A DNA stretch of 64,000 bases from Vibrio sp. 99-8-1 (lineage in GTDB: Bacteria; Pseudomonadota; Gammaproteobacteria; Enterobacterales; Vibrionaceae): contig NZ_VTXE01000003.1 of the NCBI RefSeq assembly GCF_013114595.1, positions 124,001 to 188,000 on the forward strand, written 5' to 3'. Shown one piece after another: positions 57,996 to 64,000 of this stretch; position 1 is the stretch's first letter; each line of letters starts with the position of its first letter. Position numbers and translations under genes: made by a program. The notes under the pieces were generated by a model, which worked only from the letters and a program-made list of their open reading frames with translations, had not been told where the DNA came from and did not search any database.

Positions 57996-59789
57996 TTAAT
58001 CATTGAAACTAGCTTGCCTAACTTTAGCACGCTCAACATATTCTACGGCTTTATCTAAATACCCTAGCAATTCAGTAATTTTTCCTTTCTGTAAAGATGT
58101 ATTGAGGGACTTATGAGCTACCTCGAGTTTTTCTTTTAATTGCCTAACAACATCAAACTCTTCAGAGAGGTAATCGTAAATGTTAGATATTTTATACCGA
58201 GCCTCCATATATTGACCAAAAACAATAGTATCGTAGCGGCTCCAATTACTGACAATCCCATCAATCACAGCGTCTAATTCAAAAGAATCAAGGAATGGCT
58301 TGGTGTCATACTTTTGATAGATAACATGACTGGATTCAGTCCACGATTGAACGAACTGTTCCTGAAGTGCATTTGATTCCTTAAGTGAGACTGAACGAAG
58401 AAGTATTGGTTTAACCTCGTTTTGAATATTGGATACCTCGGTGCTATAAAAGTTGCGTGAGTAGAATCTGCTAAATGAGTGTAACTCACGTGTGAAGAAG
58501 TCCTGTTGGTAACAAACAGTACGTGCTTTTTTTATTGCGTCGCTAGAGCTTCCATATACGTAATCGTGGTCAATTAAGTAAATCCAGGTGTCTAAAGCGT
58601 TGAACCACTTATAAAATGGTTTAGATTTGCCTTCAAAAACGAAAGTTTCCAATTCTTTAATATCGTACTGAAAATCTTTTTCATTCATGGTTTCAAAATT
58701 TAACGAAATCAGCCTATCTATTGGATTGGACTTTAAAGGGAGATTCAGTTCTTCAATAGGGTTTTCTGGGCAGTCACTGATTCCAAGAACGAGCTTTATC
58801 ATAGCGGGTGGAATGCGTCCTCTGGGAGATTTAATAATACTCGTTAATAAATCTAAGCGTTCGTCCTCTTGGGGCAATTTAGTTGCTTCAGAAGGTTGCT
58901 TTCGTTTCTCAATTAATTTTTTGAACTCTCTTGCCTCAGATTCAACGTTTCCACACAGCTCGTCGAATTTAAAACCGTGCTCATAATGCGCATGACAAAT
59001 TCTAGCTACGGCGTCGATTAAAACGGCATTTGCAGCCTGGCAATCTACGTTTTCTTGGGACTCAATTAAAGATTTTATTTTGGCATAGCGTTGCAATATA
59101 CGCTGCACAACTCTAAGGTTCGTTAACTTTAGCTGTTCCACAACCAGCGTAAAATGTCGCTTTATTTCCTCATTCAAAAGGTCGGGGTGAACTTCGCTAA
59201 CAAAGTTAATTATGTCTGTCGTTGTCGGACTGATATGAACTTGGTCTAAAAATGTCTTCTCTAATAAATCAGTGTTGTTAATTTGGTCTTTATTCGCAAT
59301 TACTACCACCCAAACATTAGTATTGTTTTCAGCAAAGTTTAAGCACTCTCCTAAAACCTCCGAAACCAGCTGTTCGCTAGAAGCTCGCTCCAGATCATCA
59401 ACTACGAGAATTCGATTATTAACTTTAGAAAGAAGCTTATGTTTAATGGGTTTAGTCAAAGCGTTCATAGCACCTAACGTTGTTCCACTGTCTCCAGCTA
59501 TTGCACTCGAAGCTCCGACTATATTTTTAATGTATGCCCCAACACTCATTGTTGAACTAACCCCTAAACTAGTACTAGCTAGAACACGATCTCTAAAATC
59601 ATCTAGGGTGGACAACCCGAACAAAGATATGTAGTGAGTTTTCTTATCCGAAATTTTGTTAAGCTCGGGAATGAGTTTATGTCTAGCCAAATGTGTTTTA
59701 CCACTACCCCAAGGGCCTGATAGGAGAATAATTGATGCAAAGCTTCTATCTTCTAGACAGTCTTTAACTTGTTGGCAAGTTCGTTCCAT
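57996..59789 (-). CDS. KAP-family P-loop NTPase (597 aa)
   Basis: Walker A SGPWGSGKTH (residues 24-33) and a Walker B of the KAP type, ILVVDDLERAS (about 126-136), are seen, with VVVIANKDQINN next. The remaining 400 residues are helical with no membrane segment in the usual KAP insertion place. KAP NTPases occur in several phage-defence and signalling systems. This one stands alone beside an OLD-type ATPase locus, so a defence role is plausible but unproven. Its base use looks more AT-rich than its left neighbours. Confidence 0.75.
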   Translation of the reverse strand: MERTCQQVKDCLEDRSFASIILLSGPWGSGKTHLARHKLIPELNKISDKKTHYISLFGLSTLDDFRDRVLASTSLGVSSTMSVGAYIKNIVGASSAIAGDSGTTLGAMNALTKPIKHKLLSKVNNRILVVDDLERASSEQLVSEVLGECLNFAENNTNVWVVVIANKDQINNTDLLEKTFLDQVHISPTTTDIINFVSEVHPDLLNEEIKRHFTLVVEQLKLTNLRVVQRILQRYAKIKSLIESQENVDCQAANAVLIDAVARICHAHYEHGFKFDELCGNVESEAREFKKLIEKRKQPSEATKLPQEDERLDLLTSIIKSPRGRIPPAMIKLVLGISDCPENPIEELNLPLKSNPIDRLISLNFETMNEKDFQYDIKELETFVFEGKSKPFYKWFNALDTWIYLIDHDYVYGSSSDAIKKARTVCYQQDFFTRELHSFSRFYSRNFYSTEVSNIQNEVKPILLRSVSLKESNALQEQFVQSWTESSHVIYQKYDTKPFLDSFELDAVIDGIVSNWSRYDTIVFGQYMEARYKISNIYDYLSEEFDVVRQLKEKLEVAHKSLNTSLQKGKITELLGYLDKAVEYVERAKVRQASFND

Positions 59790-60013
59790 GATTCAATTTT
59801 AGTTGTGAAATTTAACTTATATTACTGCCTAGGCTATGAAATAGCTAAATACCGACATCCAATAACCAACGTTAATCTCACCTCACCCCACAAAAACGTA
59901 ATCTGGCATTCAAACCACCACTTGTATGCCAGATATGACCATCAAAACTTACCTTTTTGCTACCTGAACTAATCTGAAAAAAGGTACTTCCGTGAAAACG
60001 AAACTCATTTGTG

Positions 60014-60056
60014 TCCAGAACCTTCACAGTTGGCACTTTGTAACTCGAAAGTGCCC
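60014..60056 (+). repeat. dispersed palindromic repeat, copy 2
   Basis: TCCAGAACCTTCAC is followed by GGCACTTTGTAACTCGAAAGTGCC, here split as GGCACTT (60032-60038), GTAACTC and AAGTGCCC. It matches 10157-10199 (other strand) at 37 of 43 positions. A further GTAACTCG/CGAAGTTAC pairing (60040-60074) may extend the fold. The surrounding stretch 59790-60102 has no other feature. Confidence 0.65.
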
Positions 60057-60144
60057 CATTCGAAGTTACGACTAGCTGATTAATTACTTCGTCGTCTCGT
60101 GATTGGAATTACTATTGGTCATACTTAACGTGACCATTATACTG

Positions 60145-60675
60145 ATGTCTATTCGTGCGGTAATCAGGGAGCAAGTTTTGAAATTTACATCCAAATTTAG
60201 TAATTCTCAGTTCCTTTTTAATCCGATCTGTATCAGTGATGCATTCACTTTGTTTAACGCAGCTAGTTCAAACAAGTTTCCTTCCTCACTACCATTGGCA
60301 AAAATTGAAACTCTCAAAGAAGCAGAAAACTGGTGCTCAAACCGAGTTTTAGATTGGAGAGCTGGAAAGTGCTATGTTTGGTCATGCAGCCGTCGATTGG
60401 ATTCAGTAGTTGTCGGACAGGTTACTCTACTTCCAAAGGAAGATTGTCTTGCTTTAGCCTACTGGGTAAATCCTGAATTGTGGGGACAAGGAATCGCAAC
60501 TCAAATGTGCGAATCATTACTCTTTCATATTCAAAGTGAAGGTTACCGAGGTTATGTGTGGGCAGGAGTCCATAGTTGGAACGTTAGAAGTGCCTCCGTT
60601 CTGAAAAACCTTGGTTTCAAAATGATAGGTTCTAGCGGTGGAAGTAATGTTGAGTACAACTTATTAATCAAGTGA
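60145..60675 (+). CDS. GNAT family acetyltransferase, RimJ/RimL-like (176 aa)
   Basis: The acetyl-CoA site is spread over ALAYWVNPELWGQGIATQMCE (about 105-125), the form used by RimJ/RimL-type enzymes, and WNVRSASVLKNLGFKMIGSS closes the fold. No good ribosome site is seen at ATG 60145 or at the upstream TTG (60103), so the start is uncertain. It is isolated in the accessory block. A protein or ribosomal-protein N-terminus, or an antibiotic, could be the substrate. Confidence 0.75.
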   Translation: MSIRAVIREQVLKFTSKFSNSQFLFNPICISDAFTLFNAASSNKFPSSLPLAKIETLKEAENWCSNRVLDWRAGKCYVWSCSRRLDSVVVGQVTLLPKEDCLALAYWVNPELWGQGIATQMCESLLFHIQSEGYRGYVWAGVHSWNVRSASVLKNLGFKMIGSSGGSNVEYNLLIK

Positions 60676-61086
60676 AAACGTAAGGTTACTCCAAATATTC
60701 GCAGTCGCAACATGCTTTCCTGATCTGGATTAGCGAGGTATGGTTAAAAATTTTAAGAAGTTATTGCCCCATTGTGTGCTAGCTGTCATGAGTGAATAAC
60801 CTTCAGCAGGTCATTTTTTCTATAGATAATCTAATGAAAGGCTAAAAGTAAGGCTTGACCCCGTTCACCATAAGAAAGCGTAGGAAAGAGGAGAAATTCC
60901 TTCTTTATACAAGTTATTGCTTGCTTTGATGCTGGTGTTATTGTCAGTATGTGCATTATCTGACTGATAGCATTGATAAAAGGTGCTAGTGTTATCTGCG
61001 ACAAAAGCGTGATATGAGGATAAAGTCCATGTTTAATCAAGGAATCTTTCCTCTTAATAAGCTGTATGCATTAATAAAGGATTACG
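60676..61086. other. intergenic region, nothing recognised
   Basis: No ORF with a ribosome site, repeat or terminator is seen. The sequence is AT-rich and should hold the promoter of the ATPase gene at 61087 (TAAAGGATTACG directly before its ATG supplies the ribosome site). Confidence 0.4.
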
Positions 61087-62949
61087 ATGACTTTTCCGAT
61101 TGAACTAAACTCAACTATTCAAAGCCACAATGGATCATATCAACGAACACTATCGATCAGAGGTGGACTAACCGTACTAATTGGACCGAATGGAAGCGGA
61201 AAAACACATCTCCTGAGAGGTATTAAAAACTCATTACCTGCTCACATCACCGGAAAAAAAGTAAGGTTTGTTTCTGCGGGCCGAATGGGATCTTTGGAGG
61301 CCTTTAGGTCTGATACTGACGGCCATAGATCAGGTCGAATGAGATTTGATGAAGCTAATTTCGGTTCTAAGAGTGATGTATCAAGAAGGCATAACATTGA
61401 AACCCTAAATGGTGATTTTCAAACGCTTTCTGAAAGGGCTGACATCCTTGTAAAAGTACAAGAACGATTGAGAAAATTATTTAAGCGTGACTTGATTATC
61501 GAATGGGACGGGGGAACTCTAAAAGTCGTATTTGCACGGTTGGATAATGATACACAGCCATATTCATCAGGAAGAGAGGCATCTGGTTTACTTCATTTAG
61601 TTGGTATTCTATCCGCTCTATATGATGATGAAGTTGGAGCGCTGTTATTGGATGAACCAGAAGTATCCCTTCATCCTCAGCTTCAAGCATTTCTTCTCAA
61701 TGAAATCGTTGAAGCTTCAGGTCATCCAGACGAAGGCGGTTTCAAAAAAATTATCATAATGGCGACGCATTCAACTGAAATGCTCAAAATCTCTAAATGT
61801 GAAGATCTTTCCTCGTTAGTATTTTGTCATGATTTAGACACGCCCCCCGTCCAAGTTGATCCTTCGGCTGGAGAGTTGCAAAACAGAAAGCTACAAACTT
61901 TAGTGGCTAGATTAGGGCAAGAGCACAAGCTGTCATTATTTTGTAAGCGTCCACTTCTTGTTGAGGGGCCTTCTGATGTTTTGCTATGTAGTTTTCTATC
62001 CCATAGATTGGAATACCACCTAGAAGCTGCTGGCTCACAGATATTACCCGTTATAGGAACGGGTCAAATGCCTGTTGTATCCAAGTTCATGAAACTATTG
62101 GGTAAAAACCCTGTTGTTCTTGCTGATGCAGATGCATTTGCAGATGGACTTGAGTTAGCTAATAACCTTCTTAGTGACTGTGTAAAAGCTGATCAGAAAG
62201 CTGCCTTATCTGGGGCCTCATCTGCCTCCAGCCTTGTATCGAATGTTTATAGAGACTTCTGCAGTTTGGTAACCGAAAAGTGGGATGAAATATCTAGCCA
62301 GTCAACGCAACACCCTTACTGGATTAATAAGAAAGATATTGATGAGTCGCTAGCTAAAAGGCGGTCATGTTTTTCTACTATATTCGAGCTTGATGAAAGT
62401 GCGTTATCAGACTTCGAATCAGGATCTGATTGGCTAGCAATGAAAAGACGACTAGAGGCAGCTCTTGATATTTTAGAGTTGGCCGGTTGCTTTATTCTTA
62501 GGCGCGGAGCTATTGAATCATATTATCAATCATCAGATCGGCTTACCTCTGCTGGTAAACCTAGTGCGGCTGTAGATGAAATCGATTTCTTAGAAAATGA
62601 AAGCAATGAGAATATTGTCTCTTTCGTTCCAGAGATCGTTAGATGCATTGAGTATGCTTCGCAGGGCGAAAAAATCAATGAGGCAGAATCTTTGAGGGAT
62701 GTACTTCTTTCAATCGCAGCGCCAGCAATGGCCAAGCTAAATTCAGGTACCAATACCCAAGACATTAGAATTCTGGCTAAAACTATTCTTAGAGAAAGAG
62801 CGGCTATATTTGACCTTGAGATAGAAAATAACAAGCTGGTAATTAAAATGAATAGCAAAATACTTAATGTCAGCGGTTTTCCGATGTCCTTCGATCCAGG
62901 TGATGACGTGGTTCGAGTGATTGAACAATCCTTACAATCCAATGCATAA
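61087..62949 (+). CDS. OLD-like AAA ATPase with TOPRIM nuclease domain (620 aa)
   Basis: Walker A GPNGSGKT (33-40), ABC-like signature SSGREASGLLHLV (about 160-172), Walker B ALLLDEPEVSLHP (about 185-197) and switch MATHSTEML are followed by a TOPRIM domain with LLVEGPSDVLL (about 290-300) and VVLADADAFADG (about 343-354). This is the design of OLD-family overcoming-lysogenization-defect nucleases and of GajA/PtuA-type defence ATPases. About 230 residues after the TOPRIM are helical and unassigned. The stop codon lies inside an attC-like site, as usual for integron cassettes. No gajB-like helicase is adjacent; the next gene is a transglutaminase-like protein. Confidence 0.85.
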   Translation: MTFPIELNSTIQSHNGSYQRTLSIRGGLTVLIGPNGSGKTHLLRGIKNSLPAHITGKKVRFVSAGRMGSLEAFRSDTDGHRSGRMRFDEANFGSKSDVSRRHNIETLNGDFQTLSERADILVKVQERLRKLFKRDLIIEWDGGTLKVVFARLDNDTQPYSSGREASGLLHLVGILSALYDDEVGALLLDEPEVSLHPQLQAFLLNEIVEASGHPDEGGFKKIIIMATHSTEMLKISKCEDLSSLVFCHDLDTPPVQVDPSAGELQNRKLQTLVARLGQEHKLSLFCKRPLLVEGPSDVLLCSFLSHRLEYHLEAAGSQILPVIGTGQMPVVSKFMKLLGKNPVVLADADAFADGLELANNLLSDCVKADQKAALSGASSASSLVSNVYRDFCSLVTEKWDEISSQSTQHPYWINKKDIDESLAKRRSCFSTIFELDESALSDFESGSDWLAMKRRLEAALDILELAGCFILRRGAIESYYQSSDRLTSAGKPSAAVDEIDFLENESNENIVSFVPEIVRCIEYASQGEKINEAESLRDVLLSIAAPAMAKLNSGTNTQDIRILAKTILRERAAIFDLEIENNKLVIKMNSKILNVSGFPMSFDPGDDVVRVIEQSLQSNA

Positions 62950-63015
62950 CAAGTTGCTGCACGCGGAAAAATTACTCGCTGCGCTCCCTATTTTCAGGTG
63001 AGCAAGGCGTTAGGT
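62944..63015 (+). other. attC-like integron recombination site
   Basis: The 72-bp site has GCATAAC (62944-62950, one off the RYYYAAC core) and GTTAGGT (63009-63015, a full GTTRRRY core). Between them TTGCT-G-CAC pairs with GTG-AGCAA with one extrahelical base, and GGAAAAAT faces ATTTTC; a CGCTGCGC loop closes it. The ATPase stop codon is within the first core, and the next gene starts 20 bases after the second. All are typical of attC. No integrase gene is in the window. Confidence 0.65.
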
Positions 63016-63034
63016 GAAACTGAAGGATTAGTGT

Positions 63035-63847
63035 ATGTACGAACAATTAAGAAAAGAATTTGAAAACAAAGGTATTCCACTTGATCGAGTTGATCTTTTT
63101 GACCATCCCAACTTTCTAAGAGCTGAGCAGCAAGACGCTAGCTACCTTGTTAAATTTGCCCAATTTGTGGCTGAACAGCCTTATTCAGTTGATTATTTAG
63201 CTAAAGCAGAAAAGATTATCGAAGATGTCTGTGCCATTTTAAGTTCGGAACTGATTGAGAACGGGCGTAAGGGAGCTTGCGCTGATATCGCTGGTATACT
63301 ATCGAGAATACTGGAACTAAAGGGGGTTTGGAGTTGCCCAATTAAAGGTTCGTCAACTATAAACTTCCCTGAGGGTTCTAATGAAGAAACCACTTATTTT
63401 TGGTCTGTAGACAGTTCCAGTGCATTTGCAGGGCATGCTTGGGTGTTTGCTCCCCCTTTTGCAATTATTGATATAACACTTAAGCAACAACCATACTCTG
63501 GGGATAAAAAGAAATACATTCCAGAAATAATTTTGGTCAAGGATGCAAATAAATCTCATAGTAACGTTGAAGATATTATTAGTCCTGAGGCTAGACTGTA
63601 TATGCAGATGCAAGGAATTCCTAAGAGAAAATCCCTAGATTTTGCAGCATCTCAATTGAAGCCTGTTCAAACTTCGATACCTGCTTGCAATGTTTTGATT
63701 GAAGGTACAGATATTAAATATTCACCAGTTGCGATATTTGCGACTGATAGTGGCTTACCCTCAATGACCAACATGCAGTTTAAAGGTAAATCGCCATACG
63801 AAATGTATAAGCACAAAATAGAACAGCAAGTTGGCAGCATCACCTAA
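63035..63847 (+). CDS. transglutaminase/cysteine-protease-like protein (270 aa)
   Basis: A Cys-His-Asp set in the order of transglutaminase-like enzymes: C82 in KGACADIAGILSRIL, H134 in FAGHAWVF and D146 in AIIDITL. The N-terminal 75 residues are helical (YEQLRKEFENKGIPL), and the C-terminal 100 have no match I know. No signal peptide, so cytosolic. It begins shortly after an attC-like site and ends in a second one, so it looks like a gene cassette. It may be a toxin, protease or effector; pairing with the ATPase upstream is suggested only by order. Confidence 0.6.
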   Translation: MYEQLRKEFENKGIPLDRVDLFDHPNFLRAEQQDASYLVKFAQFVAEQPYSVDYLAKAEKIIEDVCAILSSELIENGRKGACADIAGILSRILELKGVWSCPIKGSSTINFPEGSNEETTYFWSVDSSSAFAGHAWVFAPPFAIIDITLKQQPYSGDKKKYIPEIILVKDANKSHSNVEDIISPEARLYMQMQGIPKRKSLDFAASQLKPVQTSIPACNVLIEGTDIKYSPVAIFATDSGLPSMTNMQFKGKSPYEMYKHKIEQQVGSIT

Positions 63848-63908
63848 CAAACGTTTAGACTTCAAGATACTTTTTCTAATATCACCTTAATGACTTTGAG
63901 CGTTATCT
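63842..63908 (+). other. possible second attC-like site
   Basis: ACCTAAC (63842-63848) is a full RYYYAAC core and includes the stop codon of the preceding gene. A poorer right core GTTATCT lies at 63902-63908, and GACTTCAAGATA can pair imperfectly with TATCACCTTAATGAC. The fold is weaker than at 62944. The remaining 92 bases to the window end show no gene. Confidence 0.35.
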
Positions 63909-64000
63909 CTAACTAACTTTTGTCCAATAATGTGTTAGGGGAGTGTTAAGCAGCCGTGTGATCAATAAGCAATTCTGTCATTACGTTAACTACCGAAGGA

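Noticed and set aside
62526..62942. 138-codon minus-strand ORF within the ATPase gene
   Set aside because: It lies wholly inside the ATPase-TOPRIM frame and has no ribosome site or recognisable domain.

Overview
The window looks like chromosomal DNA of a marine gammaproteobacterium, most likely a Vibrio or close Vibrionaceae relative. This is inferred from the gene content (PL7 alginate lyase, D-serine ammonia-lyase, BCCT transporter, RND pump with its two-component system, YgjV, YjdM), near-consensus Fur boxes, and integron-type attC-like sites at the right end. No rRNA, tRNA or CRISPR array was seen.

Layout. 1-2.6 kb: a truncated GGDEF/EAL signalling protein and its periplasmic binding-protein partner. 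2.6-6 kb: a MerR regulator driving a CMD-family enzyme through a 19-bp-spacer promoter, a metallophosphoesterase remnant, a 54-residue small protein with a long leader, a small-RNA candidate and a GNAT enzyme. 6.2-9.2 kb: a tightly coupled operon of a DUF1611 (DgcN-like) protein, a PLP racemase-like enzyme, a lipoprotein and small proteins, behind a structured leader. 9.2-16.4 kb: SDR, Tat-type dienelactone hydrolase, higBA toxin-antitoxin, ABC exporter and the glutathione formaldehyde pathway (frmA/fghA).

16.6-26.8 kb is the most striking block. Two Fur boxes precede a large secreted protein of unknown function, a small b-type membrane protein, an FTR1 iron permease, a UDP-galactopyranose-mutase-like flavoprotein, a periplasmic helical protein, a GT-C-type membrane protein and a beta-propeller/six-heme cytochrome c. 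I read it as an iron-responsive redox and uptake system with no described counterpart that I recognise.

27.2-32.4 kb: a GntR/FCD-controlled catabolic operon (split UxaA-type lyase, enolase-superfamily enzyme, BCCT transporter) with palindromic operators. 32.5-39.1 kb: an RND efflux pump divergent from its two-component system, then a DUF1801 gene split by a 264-bp MITE flanked by a TA duplication. 39.1-44.3 kb: a LysR/YgjV pair, then a second Fur-box operon in which a NitT/TauT-type ABC importer is flanked by two FmdE-like paralogues. 44.3-57.6 kb: mostly ordinary accessory metabolism and stress genes (DHFR-like/TetR pair, quinone reductase-SnoaL fusion, alginate lyase, dsdA, alkA/ada pair, desaturase, YjdM).

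57.7-64 kb looks like accessory or defence DNA: a KAP P-loop NTPase, a GNAT enzyme, an OLD-type ATPase-TOPRIM protein whose stop codon lies inside an attC-like site, and a transglutaminase/cysteine-protease-like protein ending in a second, weaker attC-like site.
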